Position numbers and translations under genes: made by a program
Origin: Eledone cirrhosa
Taxonomy: Eukaryota; Mollusca; Cephalopoda; Octopoda; Eledonidae
Length of the DNA: 64,000 nucleotides
Reading direction: 5' to 3'
NCBI GenBank assembly: GCA_964016885.1
Contig: OZ024742.1
Coordinates: forward strand, 118,092,323-118,156,322
Shown here: positions 1 through 10,290 of the stretch, one piece after another
Numbering within the stretch: position 1 is the stretch's first letter
Layout: every line of letters begins with the position of its first letter
The notes under the pieces: model-generated
Database searches by the model: none
What the model saw: the letters and a program-made list of their open reading frames with translations, nothing else
Told to the model about the DNA's origin: nothing

Positions 1-2571
1 TGCCCTGGTCTATTGTCTTCTCCTTCAGTACAATTTTGAGCAATGGCTCCCACTGTCAGTCACATATTTGTGCATGTTGTTTTTCTCAATCTGAACAAGT
101 CCTCTATGCTAAGACCTCTTCCACCTTCAGATCTCTTTAAGCAGAGGCTATCAACATCAGTCCTCTTGTGGAACATGTTGTAGATAGTCATTAGCTTCCT
201 TGTCTTCCTATCCATTTCCTTTTGTTCAGCAACATTCCATTTCAGATTTCCCACACTGTACCTAATAATAGACACAGTTCGGGAATTGACTGCACTTATG
301 ACATTCCTACTATTTAGATGTGATTTTAATACGCTCCTTACTCTCCTTATGTACTAATATCTTATCAATTCTTTCATTTTTTTGTTCTTGATGTCATCTG
401 CATCAAGAACACCCAAATATTTGTATCCTTCTTCAGTGTCAATTTCCTTTATCATCTCACCTGTTGGTACCTGGATTCCGTTACTTCTGTTCAATTTACC
501 CCTCTTAATCACAAGGACTCCACACTTATTAATACCAAATTCCATACATATATCATTGCTAAAAATACGGACAGTGTCAACAAGTACATCCAACTCCTTC
601 TCACTCTTCCCAAAGAGTTTAAGATTGTCCATGAAGAGGAGGTGATTGATGGTAAGCCCTCCCTTTCCCAACCTGTATCCTGCTCTCACTTTTCGCAGTA
701 CACTGGACAGGGGCATCAGGGCAAGGACAAACAAATCCCAAGGATTCTCCAGTTGATGTTAATTCTGTTTCCCAGGACTTCATACTTTTGCCCAACAACT
801 GTCTGATGTTATTTGCCACCTTGAAGATCTCCAGGCTTTTGGTGATCCAAGAATGAGGCACCATGTCAAATGCCTTTTTGTAATCTATCCATCGCATGGC
901 AAGACCAGTGTGCCTCCTCTTTCAATTCCTCATTACCGTCTTATCAATAAGTAACTGGTCTTTTGTAACACGGGACTTCTTTCGGCATCCTTTCTGTTCG
1001 TCCGGTAACAAGTTGTTTGTGTGGAGGTGATGGTAGATTACCTCAGACTCAATGCCTGTTAACAGTTTCCACATTATGGACAGACATGTGATAGGTCTAT
1101 AGTTGGTAACATTATTACCCTTGATTCGCTCTTTCATTACCAGAACTGTGGTGCCTTTTGTCAACTACTCTGGTACTTCACCTGACATCAAGCAGTCATT
1201 GAACATGATTGCAAATTTAGGGTGGGGAGATTTTATATTTTTAATCCAATACCCTTGAACACCATCTGGGCCTGGTGATTTCCAGTTGGTTATTTGGCCT
1301 CCCCTTTAAAAGTTTCAACTGTGATACTCAAATCAGGTTGTTGGTGTGCTTGTTCACTTATCTCCTTTTGAACTGTCTCAATCCACACTGCCTGACTATT
1401 ATGTTCAACACCTGCTCCCATATTCCTCTCCAGAATGTCTTAGTCTGTTCCGCCTCAGGGATCACGTCGTTGCCTCTTTCTTTCCCTCTAAGCTGTCCAA
1501 ACAACATCTTCTGGTTGTTGTCAAACATGCGGTTCTGTCTATACTGACTAATTCTGTTCTCATACCGCCTAATCTTTGCACTTTTTGCTACAATGCGTTG
1601 CTTCAGTTCCTCTATGATAATATTTAGTTAGCTCTTTCCCCCTAGTTTTGTATTTTATTTTCAATCTATCGTTAGTGTCTATGTTTTGTAGTGACCCATT
1701 CAGTAAAGACTTAAGCTTTCCAATGTCTTTTCTCATTTCCTTGATTTGACCATTCAGTCGTTTCTTCCACCAATGTTCTGATCTTTCTTATTTGTTGTTT
1801 CCTCTCGTTTTTATGCCAAGTAATTTCCTCGCGGTTGCTTTCAGGATATTGTTGATTTGGTGAAGGTTCCTCGCCTCAAGGTATGGGATGACTTTGTTTA
1901 CCTTATCTGTTGTTTCTCTTAACTTTTTTCTGTCTACAAATCTTAGGTTCATAGGTTTTCCACTATCATTGTTCATTTCATCTACCACTAAGTTCAGGAT
2001 ATCAACCAAATCTTGCCCTAGCCCGTCAGCATTCATTTCCTCGAAGGCCGTATCTTTGTTCCAGATGTTATTTATTTCAGCATTCAGATCCTTGTCTGCT
2101 TCGGATGCTTCCTCAGGTCTCTCAACCTCTTCACCTTCATTTCCCACTGGCTCGTTTGCCTGACATACTCCACTCTCCATTTCCAACTTAATCTCTCTGC
2201 TCAGTTCCTCCAGTTCCAACTCGCTTATCCATCCATTAGTTCTTATTACCCGAGCCTGTGCAGTCAATTTTTGTTCATCTAATTTAAATAGACCAATCTT
2301 GTTCCAGATGTCATACATCCGTTTCCTATAGCCTTTTTCCATGGGGTTACTCTTCAGGTAACATTTCATGACAGTTCTATTCAGTTGGTTCTTGTCCCTT
2401 TCCTTCTTCTTCTTCCTCCAGCACCAGCAGTATTTGCATGACAGCCAGGTCCCTGCTGCTGGGCCAGGGAGCACATGCTGGGTCTTTCACATGTCTTTCA
2501 CATGGCGTTCTATTTTCCTTTTCACCGTTATTCGAACTGCTTAGGTTCGACATTTAAACACTCATATCGAG
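1..2571 (-). mobile_element. R4/Dong-like LINE, copy A (3' part beyond window edge)
   Basis: This is the 5' and middle part of a non-LTR retrotransposon read on the minus strand. The 5' end, near 2571, abuts an (ATT)n tract; the 3' end runs off the left edge. It is collinear with copy C at 6821-10290, whose coding sequence lets the order be read: an acidic N-terminal region (1788-2474), the RT entry region with YRPITCLS (about 1020-1160), the palm with GWIDYKKAFDMVPHSW-like sequence (near 850-900), and the thumb (60-275). The RT active-site box reads FMDN instead of FMDD near 620-640, which would be inactivating. Several frameshifts and stops break the frame. Clade assignment rests on the endonuclease visible in copies B, C and D. 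Confidence 0.85.
60..2474 (-). pseudogene. Reverse transcriptase polyprotein of LINE copy A, frameshifted
   Basis: The longest open pieces are 1788-2474 (228 codons, N-terminal region), 922-1164 (80 codons, RT fingers), 619-897 (92 codons, palm), 354-734 (126 codons, palm to thumb) and 60-275 (71 codons). They align in order with the single frame of copy C, so this was one long ORF of roughly 1,100 codons. The palm piece has LLFMDNLKLFGK where C has LLFMDDLKLFGK: the second catalytic aspartate of the YxDD-type box is lost. After the palm the text jumps to unrelated residues (near 735-770), showing a deletion relative to C. No function is expected. Confidence 0.8.
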
Positions 2572-2591
2572 GATTATTATTATTATTATTG
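2572..2591. repeat. (ATT)n tract between LINE copies A and B
   Basis: A short ATT run joins the 5' end of copy A to the 3' end of copy B. Read on the element strand it is (AAT)n/(TAA)n, the known target type of Dong-like elements. Confidence 0.85.
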
Positions 2592-3990
2592 TTCTTTGAG
2601 TTTCAGTCATTAATCTTATTTAACTGGAAAGTTTTTTGAAATGAATATCAAGACACTACCTGCAGCCTCAGATATTCAGGACGTATCCTTGCTGTTCCCA
2701 GCAAGCATGCCTTTTGAAGTGTTCCAAAAAGCGGGGCTGGACTAATCTTCTTTAACCATCCTTGGAAACTCTTTGAGATAGTACCAAGTGCGCCTATGAC
2801 AATGGGGACCACTTTGACTTCATGGCAGTTCCAAATCCTTTTTACCTCCCACCTTAAGTCCTGGTATCGGTTAATTTTCTCCCTCTCCTTCTCTTGCACT
2901 CTCGTGTCGAATGGGCAGGCTACATCCACAATCAGGCACGATCTTTTTCCCTTGTCCAAAATCACCAGGTCAGGTCTATTGTGTTCCAGTTTCTTGTCCG
3001 TCTGTATCCTAAAATCCCACAGCACCTTCACCTGATCGTTTTCCATCACCGACTCTGGCTTATGCTCATACCACTTCTCAGAATGTGGTAAATTGTTTAC
3101 TTTGCATAGATGCCAGTGGATCACCCTGCCTATCACATCATGTCTCCAGCCTTTATAGTGAGCCTGGGCTAGGTGTTTACACTCGGATACAATGTGAGCC
3201 ACAGTCTCCTCTCTCTCTCCACAGATCCTACACAGTGGTCTAGGCTCCTCCTTGTAAATATGGTGTTTCAGCCACTTCGTTTTGAGGGCCTGCTCTTGCG
3301 CAGCCATTAGCATTCCTTCTGTAGCCTTTTTAAGGTCTCCTCTTTTTAACCAGTTCCATGCCTGTGGATCTCTAAATTCAGTTTCTCAAAGAAGGCACTA
3401 TGAAGGGATTTTTTATGAATTCATGAATTTTTCATGAATTCCTTATGTATGTAATTCCTTCAATTTTTGTTCTTGATGTCATCAGCCTCCAGAACACCTA
3501 AATATTTGTATCCCTCTTCAGCATCAATTTCCTTTATCATCTCACCTGTTGGTACCTGGATTCCGTTGTTTCTGCTCAATGTACCCCTATTCATCACAAG
3601 GACTCCACACTTACTAATACCAAATTGCATACATATATCATTGCAGTGTCAACAAGCACATTCAACTCCCTCTCACTCTTCTCGAAGAGCTTAAGATCTT
3701 CCATGAAGAGGAGGTGATTGATGGTAAGCTCTCCCTTTCCCAACTTGTATCCTGCTCTCCCTTTTCGCAGTATAATGGTCAGAGGGATCAAGGCAAGGAC
3801 AAACAACAAAGGGGACAAACTATCTCCCTGGAAGATACCTCTCTTGATCCTCACGCCTTCCAAGGATTCTCCAGTTGATGTTAACTCCGTTTTCCAGAAC
3901 TTCATACTTTTGCTCAACAACTGGTTGATGTTATCTGCCACCCTGAAGATCTGTAGGCTTTTGGTTATCCAAGAATGAGGCACCATGTCG
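2592..3990 (-). mobile_element. R4/Dong-like LINE, copy B, 5'-truncated with internal deletion
   Basis: Minus-strand element. Its 3' end at about 2592 begins with the same terminal sequence as copy C (CTTTGAGTTTCAGTCATT against CTTTGAGTCTCAGTCATT). The 5' end is truncated in the palm at about 3990, where an (ATT)n tract begins. Relative to C about 400 bp is missing around 3400-3460, joining the thumb to the palm-proximal segment. Flanking by (ATT)n on both sides fits insertion into a (TAA)n microsatellite. Confidence 0.85.
2648..3986 (-). pseudogene. RT thumb plus CCHC and restriction-like endonuclease of LINE copy B
   Basis: The 221-codon piece at 2648-3313 is the C-terminal nuclease half. 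It carries a zinc knuckle CRICGEREETVAHIVSEC (C-x2-C, then H-x4-C) followed by RPDLVILDKGKRSCLIVD, which matches the PD...D signature of the R2-type restriction-like endonuclease. It ends in the ACLLGTARI box common to this family. The 130-codon piece at 3594-3986 is RT palm: MVPHSWITKS, IFQGDSLSPLLFVLAL, and an active-site box reading FMED instead of FMDD. So the endonuclease signature is intact but the RT catalytic pair is altered. Family knowledge: these elements nick a specific target and prime reverse transcription there. Confidence 0.82.
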
Positions 3991-4034
3991 AATTTATTAT
4001 TATTATTATTATATTATTATTATTATTATTACAG
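3991..4034. repeat. (ATT)n tract between LINE copies B and D
   Basis: ATT repeat with one interruption, linking the truncated 5' end of copy B to the 3' UTR end of copy D. Confidence 0.85.
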
Positions 4035-4222
4035 TTGCATTTATCTTGCTTTATGTTCATACGAGTTATCACCAAGTCACAACCAGTGACCTCAAGATAC
4101 AACAAGGTCCGCCATGTTCAAGAAAGAACATACATACTCACACATGCATCTTTAGTGTTTAGACTTGTGATGTACTTATATTGACAGAATCTTTCTTAGT
4201 ATATGGGCAGTTCCCATTAGTA

Positions 4223-6442
4223 CTATCTTCTGGTTGTTGTCAAACATGCGGTTCTGTCTATACGCGGGTTTCTTGGGATCTGCGATAAGTAATCATTAGA
4301 CCCCTTAGGTATCATTCCCAGAGCGCCTACAACCACTGGTATTGTTTTAGTTCTCAATTTCCACACTTTTCCAATTTCTATCTCCAGGTCCTTATACTTG
4401 CTCAATTTTTCAAATGTTTTTATAGATACATTCTTGTCTATTGGAACAGACATATCAATTAGCAGGCATACCCTCTTTTGAAAGTCCTTCAATATTATAT
4501 TAGGTCTATTTGCATCTATTTTTCGGTCTGTTTGGATGCTAAAGTTCCACAAGATTGAGATGTGATCTTTTTCAAGTATGGGAGGTGGTTGATGCTCCCA
4601 CCAATTCTTTTGATGGGGCAGATCAAAATGCTTACACATTATCCAATGTATGTATTGTGCAGCTCTGTCATGCCTGTTTAGGTATTCGGTTGGAGCTATA
4701 GGACAGCACATTGAAATTATATGGTCAATGGTCTCTGGTTGTTTTTTGCATACACGGCATAATGGGCTGCATCCATTTTTTATTATGTTGGCTTGGTAAT
4801 TTTTTGTTGGCTGACACTGATCTTGTGCTGATATAATCAGTCCTTCAGTCTCCGATTTCAGTCCAGAGGATGCCAACCACTGATGGGTTAAAGTTTTGTC
4901 AACATCAGGATTGTTAGCTCGCTCTGGGTATTTTCCATACAGAGGCTTTTCTTGCCATTTCTTAGCCAGTTTCTGTAGCAGTTCTTTCTTTGCAGTTACT
5001 TTTACCTGCTTTGCTTTTTCTGTGTTTTCCATTTCAGCAGTAAATGGGACTTCTGAAATTTGTAGTCCATTACTGTATCTTTGTGCATCTTTTGTAATGG
5101 AATATGATCTTTTGATGCTTTCGTGTTTCAAAACGAGTTTGATCATCCAATCATGTGATTCCCTTAGATATGTAGATAATCCAATTGTTGCAGTTTTCAA
5201 CGCAATGTCTAACTGGATTAACCCACGTCCTCCTTCTTTCCTAGGGAGATATATTCTAACTATATCTGCCTTAGGGTGATGCATTCTGTGCATGGTTAAG
5301 AGTTTTCGAATTTTTGTATCGAGCCTACGGATCTCTGTGCTTGACCAGTTGATGACATTGTAACTGTAGGTTACTACTGGTATGGCAAGCGTGTTTATGG
5401 CATCGATCCTATTCCTTGCATTCAATTCCGTTGTTAAGATTGCTCTTACTCTGCGGTAACATTCCTTCCTTATCCTTTCCCTCATTGTCGAGTGCTTGAT
5501 TCCGTCTCCTTCACAAACACCTAGATATTTGTAAGTTTTTTCTTGATCAAGTTCTCTTATCACGTTCCCCCGATCAAGATTAATGTCTGAACTCTTCAGG
5601 AGCTTTCCTCTGGTGAACGTTGCTTTGGCGCATTTATCTAGTCCAAACTCCATTTTAATGTCATCATTGAACTGCTCCACAGTGGATAATAGCCCTTGCA
5701 ATTGTTCATCATTTTTTGCAAATAGTTTCAGGTCATCCATGTAGAACAAGTGATTAATGGTTTTGTCATAGACTTTATATCCATGTTTTGTTTCATTGAG
5801 CATTTTACTTAATGGTACAAGTGCGATGCAGAATAAAATCGGTGATAAAGAGTCACCCTGAAAAATTCCACAATTAATATTAACTTCTCCAGCTTCCAGT
5901 GATTTTGTTTCACTATTCAAAAGGAGTGTCGTTTTCCATGTCTTCATACTGAATGACAAAAACCTCCTGACAACGGGGGATATTTTGAAAATCTCTAAAC
6001 ATTTTTCAATCCAACTGTGTGGCAAACTATCGAATGCTTTTTTATAATCTATCCAAGCAATCGATAGATTTTTGTGTCTATTATGACAATCTTCCAGTAT
6101 CATTTTGTTAACCAGAAGCTGATCCTTACAGCCATATGAGCCTCGTTTACACCCTTTCTGCTCAATGGGAAATAGGTCATTTATTATCAGGTGGTCATAT
6201 GTGTATTCAGTTAGGACTGATGTTAATATTTTATACATTGTGGTAAAGCAAGTTATCGGTCTGTAATTTTTGGAATTGTTTGTCTCATCATTCTTCGGAA
6301 GCAGGAATGTAATGCCGTTAACTAGCCATGATGGTATCTTTTTTGGCTCCTTAACTATTTCATTGTAAAGTTGGGCTAACAGTGAAATGTGAAGGCATTT
6401 ATCCAAAAGTTTTGTATTTTGTCTTTTCCTGGGGATTTCCAT
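4223..6442 (-). CDS. Reverse transcriptase / restriction-like endonuclease polyprotein (739 codons)
   Basis: Long open frame of LINE copy D. Order of motifs: YRPITCF (about 60-66), EQKGCKRGSYGCKDQLL (about 93-110), palm motif A AWIDYKKAFDSLPHSW (about 129-144), GIFQGDSLSPILF (about 192-204), active site FYMDD (about 233-237), KYLGV (about 305-309), GGRGL (about 404-408), zinc knuckle CRVC...H...C (C562, C565, H574, C579), then the nuclease RPN...LLID (646-663) and VVVGALG (703-709). The RT catalytic box is intact. The nuclease reads RPN where the R2/R4 signature is RPD, so activity is doubtful unless N is natural in this subfamily. The listed Met is only the first in this frame; the true N-terminus lies upstream across a frameshift. 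The C-terminus is odd (RTACLTTTRR, see findings). Expected role: target-primed retrotransposition. Confidence 0.85.
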   Translation of the reverse strand: MEIPRKRQNTKLLDKCLHISLLAQLYNEIVKEPKKIPSWLVNGITFLLPKNDETNNSKNYRPITCFTTMYKILTSVLTEYTYDHLIINDLFPIEQKGCKRGSYGCKDQLLVNKMILEDCHNRHKNLSIAWIDYKKAFDSLPHSWIEKCLEIFKISPVVRRFLSFSMKTWKTTLLLNSETKSLEAGEVNINCGIFQGDSLSPILFCIALVPLSKMLNETKHGYKVYDKTINHLFYMDDLKLFAKNDEQLQGLLSTVEQFNDDIKMEFGLDKCAKATFTRGKLLKSSDINLDRGNVIRELDQEKTYKYLGVCEGDGIKHSTMRERIRKECYRRVRAILTTELNARNRIDAINTLAIPVVTYSYNVINWSSTEIRRLDTKIRKLLTMHRMHHPKADIVRIYLPRKEGGRGLIQLDIALKTATIGLSTYLRESHDWMIKLVLKHESIKRSYSITKDAQRYSNGLQISEVPFTAEMENTEKAKQVKVTAKKELLQKLAKKWQEKPLYGKYPERANNPDVDKTLTHQWLASSGLKSETEGLIISAQDQCQPTKNYQANIIKNGCSPLCRVCKKQPETIDHIISMCCPIAPTEYLNRHDRAAQYIHWIMCKHFDLPHQKNWWEHQPPPILEKDHISILWNFSIQTDRKIDANRPNIILKDFQKRVCLLIDMSVPIDKNVSIKTFEKLSKYKDLEIEIGKVWKLRTKTIPVVVGALGMIPKGSNDYLSQIPRNPRIDRTACLTTTRR

Positions 6443-6763
6443 TTGCTGGTTTTTCTTAGAGCCAAGCGCAATTGTTCAACTGTTATATTTTCCCATATTT
6501 GTTCCTCAAGCTGAGCTGTATCTTTCATTTGTCTGTCTATCCATGGGGCATGTATGTTATGAACTTTTTCTTCGGCCCAGATCTTTTCCCAGAATTCTTG
6601 CACTTCCTCCTTGGGTGGTATTGATTTAGCAGTTATTGTTGACTTACCAATTTTTCTGTAGAAGTTTCTTTGGTTGTTTTTTAACATATTATTGTCCTTA
6701 TAGAATCTAGATCGTTTTTCAAAGCGCCTTATACGAGCAGCTTTGGCCGACACTTTTTGCTTG

Positions 6764-6765
<2 letters not shown>
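6376..6765 (-). pseudogene. N-terminal part of copy D polyprotein, other side of a frameshift
   Basis: This frame carries the upstream coding part of copy D: RRFEKRSRFYKDNN, FWEKIWAEEK and SKWKSPGKDKIQNFWI, the last being the WKSPG-P-D-like RT entry motif. It overlaps the 739-codon frame. By alignment with copy C (WKSPGPDGVQGYWI then the LTTMFNDCL region) a single 1-nt shift near 6385-6400 separates them. The run of isoleucines that an ORF caller would place upstream is only translated (ATT)n. Confidence 0.75.

Positions 6766-6820
<55 letters not shown>
6766..6820. repeat. (ATT)n tract between LINE copies D and C
   Basis: About 18 ATT units between the truncated 5' end of D and the 3' end of C. 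Confidence 0.9.
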
Positions 6821-6822
<2 letters not shown>

Positions 6823-9800
6823 TCTTTGAGTCTCAGTCATTGATGTTAGTTAACTGGAAAGGACGTAACGGAGGGTTCTTGCTGTTCCCAGCAATCATGC
6901 CTTTTGAAGCGTTCCAAAAAGCGTGAAGGGGCCAATTTTCTTTAACCATCCCTGGAAACTTTTTGAGATAGTCCCTAGTGCGCCTATGACAATCGGGATC
7001 ACTTTGACTTCATGGCAGTTCCAAATCCTTTTTACCTCCCACTTTAAGTCCTGGTATCGGTTAATTTTCTCCCTCTCCTTCTCTTGCACTTTCGTGTCGA
7101 ATGGGCAGGCCACATCCACAATCAGGCACGATCTTTTTTCTTTGTTCAAAACCACCAGGTTAGGTCTATTGTGTTCCAGTTTCTTGTCCGTCTGTATCCT
7201 AAAATCCCACAGCACCTTCACCTGATCGTTTTCTATCACCGCTTCTGACTTATCCTCATACCACTTCTCAGAATGTGGTAAATTTTTTACTTTGCATAGG
7301 TGCCAGTAGATAACCCTGCCCATCACATCATGTCTCCAGTCCTTATAGTGAGTCTGGGCTAGGTGTTTACACTCGGATACAATGTGAACCACAGTCTCCT
7401 CTCTCTCTCTCCACAGATCCAGCACAGTGGACTAGCCTCCTCCTTGTAAATGTGGTGTTTCAACCACTTCGTTTTGAAGGCCTGCTCCTGCGCAGCCATT
7501 AACATTCCTTCTGTAGCCTTTTTAAGGTCTCCTCTTTTCAACCAGTTCCATGTCTGTGGATCTCTAAATTCAGTTTTCTCAAAGAAGGTACTATGAAGGG
7601 ATTTTTCCTGAAGGCTGCTCTTTCTCCTTGATGTTATTTCCTCCTTGGACATCCCCTGGCCTATTGTCCCCTCCTTCAGTACAGTTCTGAGCATTGGCTC
7701 TTTACTATCAGTCACGTATTTGTGTAGCTTGTTTTTCTCCATCTGAACACAGTCCTCTATGCTGATAAGACCTCTTCCACCTTCAGATCTCCTTAAGTAG
7801 AATCTATCGGCATCACTCCTCTTGTGGAACATATTGTAGATAGTCAATAGCTTCCTAGTCTTCCTATCCATTTATTTTTGTTCAGAAACATTCCATCTCA
7901 GAATTCCCGCACTGTACCTAATAATAGACACAGCTCGGGAATTTACTGCACTTATGGCATTCCTACTGTTCAGATGTGACTTTAATACGCTCCTTACTCT
8001 CCGAAGTATTCAGTTCTTATCAATTCCTTCATTTATTTGTTCTTGATGTCATCAGCCTCCAGAACGCCCAAATACTTGTATCCTTCCTCAGAGTCAATTT
8101 CCTTTATCATCTCACCTGTTGGTATCTGGATTCCGTTACTTCTGCTCAATTTACCCTTCCTCATCACAATGACTCCGCACTTACTAATACCAAATTGCAT
8201 ACATATATCATTGCTAAAAATACGGACAGTGTCAACAAGCACATCCAACTCCTTCTCACTCTTCCCGAAGAGCTTAAGATCGTCCATAAAGAGGAGGTGA
8301 TTGATGGTAAGCCCTCCCTTTCCCAACCTGTATCCTGCTCTCACATTTCGCAGTACACTAGTTAGGGGCATCAGGGCAAGGACAAACAACAGAGGGGACA
8401 GACCATCTCCCTGGAAGATACCTCTCTTGATCTTCACGCTTCCCAATGATTCTCCAGTTGATGTTAACTCTGTTTCCCAGGACTTCATACTTTTGTCCAA
8501 CAACTGTCTGATGTTATTTGCCACCTTGAAGATCTCCATGCTTTTGGTGATCCAAGAATGAGGCACCATGTCAAATGCCTTTTTGTAGTCTATCCATCCC
8601 ATGGCAAGACCAGTGTGTCTCCTCTTGCAATTCCTCATTACCATCTTATCAATAAGTAACTGTCCTTTGTACCACGTGACTTCTTTCGGCATCCTTTCTG
8701 TTCGTCCGGTAACAAGTTGTTTGTGTGGAGGTGATGGTAGATTTCCTCAGACATAATGCTTGTCAACAGTTTCCACATTACGGACAGACATGTGATAGGT
8801 CTATAGTTGGTAGCATCATTACCCTTGATTCGGTCTTTCATTATCAGAACTGTGGTACCTTTTGTCAACCACTCTGGTACCTCACCTGACATCAAGCAGT
8901 CATTGAACATGGTTGTCAGTTTCGGGTGGAGGGATGTTATGTTTTTAATCCAATACCCCTGCACACCATCTGGGCCAGGTGATTTCCAGTTGGTTAGTTT
9001 TTTGGCCTGCCCCTTAAGAGTTTCAACTGTGATACTCAAATCAGTTTGTTGGTGTGCCTGTTCACTGATCTCCCTCTGTACTGTCTCAATCCACACTGCC
9101 TGGTCATTATGTTTAACATCCCGCTCCCATATTCCTCTCCAGAATGTTTTAGTTTGTTCCACCTCAGGGATCAAGTCGTTGCCTCTTTCTTTCCCTTCAA
9201 GCTGTCCAAACGGCATCTTCTGGTTGTTGTCGAACATGCGGTTCTGTCTATACTGACTGACTCTGTTCTCGTATCGCCTGATTTTTGCACTCTTTGCTAC
9301 AATGCGTTGCTTCAGTTCCTCTATGATAATATTTAGCTTTTTCCTCCTAGTTTTGTACTTTATTTCCAGCCTATTTTTAGTGTCTATGTTTTTTAATGTC
9401 TCATTCAGTAGGGACTCAAGCTTTCCAATGTCATTTCTCATTTCCCTGATTTTACCACTCAGTCGTTTCTTCCACCAAGGCTCTGCTCTTTCTTGTCTGT
9501 TGTTTCCTCTCGCTTTTATACCAAGTAGTTTCCTCACCGTACTTGCTGTTGCTTTGAGGATATTGTTGCACTGGTGAAGGCTCCTCGCCTCAAGGTATGG
9601 GATGACTTTGTTTACCTTAGCTGTTGTTTCTTTTAACTTTTTCCTGTCTACAAATCTTAGGTTCATAGGTCTCCCACTATCATTGTTCAATTCATCTACC
9701 ACTAAGTTTAGGATATCAACCAAATCTTGTCCTAGCCCGTCAGCATTCATCTCCTCAGTGGCCGTATCTCTGTTCCAGGTATTATTTATGTCAGCATTCA

Positions 9801-10290
9801 GATCATTGTCTTCTTCGGGTGGTTCCTCCGTTCTCTCGACCTCTTCACCTTCATTTCCCACTGGTTCGTTTGCCTGGCATACTCCGCTCTCCATCTCCAA
9901 GCTAATCTCTCTGCTCAGTTCCTCCAGTTCCAGCTCGCTTATCCACCCATTAGTTCTTATTACCCGAGCCTGCTCGGCCAGTTTTTGTTCATCTAATTTA
10001 AATGGACCAATCTCGTTCCAGATGTTATGCATCCTTTTCCTATAGCCTTTCTCCTTGGGGTTACTCTTCAAGTAACATTGCATAACAGTTCTATTCAATT
10101 CTTTCGTCCAGTTGGTTCTGGTCCCTTTCCTTCTTCTTCTTCCTCCGACACCAGCAGTATTTGGTTGACAGCCAGGTCCCTGCTGCTGAGCCAGGGAGCA
10201 CCCGTTGAGTGAGAGTCTGTCACATGACATTCTAGTCTCCATTTCACCGTTATTCGAACTGTTTAGGTTCGACATTTAAACACTCTTATC
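6821..10290 (-). mobile_element. R4/Dong-like LINE, copy C, essentially full length (~3.45 kb)
   Basis: Minus-strand, near-complete element used as reference for A and B. The 3' terminus (CTTTGAGTCTCAGTCATT on the plus strand) follows (ATT)n. The 5' end shares TTTAAACACT and CGAGGATT with copy A near 10276-10293. One polyprotein of about 1,100 codons is recognisable with a few frameshifts. Unlike A, the 5' flank here is not ATT, so the 5' boundary is approximate. Confidence 0.87.
6895..10275 (-). pseudogene. RT / restriction-like endonuclease polyprotein of LINE copy C, 3-4 frame breaks
   Basis: Piece 1 (8638-10275, 545 codons) holds the N-terminal region: an early basic stretch, an acidic middle and coiled-coil-like KIREMRNDIGKLESLLNE, then WKSPGPDGVQGYW and YRPITCLS. 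Piece 2 (8033-8692, 219 codons) is the palm with WIDYKKAFDMVPHSW, IFQGDGLSPLLF and intact FMDD. Piece 3 (7359-7871) is thumb plus CWICGERE. Piece 4 (6895-7425) is the rest of the zinc knuckle and the nuclease. Breaks lie near 8665, 8033, 7872 and in a CT run near 7410. The nuclease reads RPNLVVLNKEKRSCLIVD, so the RPD aspartate is N here. Copy B keeps RPD but has FMED; no copy in the window keeps both signatures. Confidence 0.83.

Larger units (their letters stand above)
4035..6765 (-). mobile_element. R4/Dong-like LINE, copy D (separate subfamily), 5'-truncated
   Basis: A minus-strand element clearly diverged in protein from A, B and C but with the same domain order. The 3' UTR is about 4035-4222 and abuts (ATT)n. 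The 5' end is truncated at about 6765 inside the N-terminal region (KQKVSAKAARIRRFEKR) and is followed directly by a long (ATT)n tract. It is the best preserved element of the array: apart from one frameshift near 6390 the coding sequence is open for 739 codons. Confidence 0.88.
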
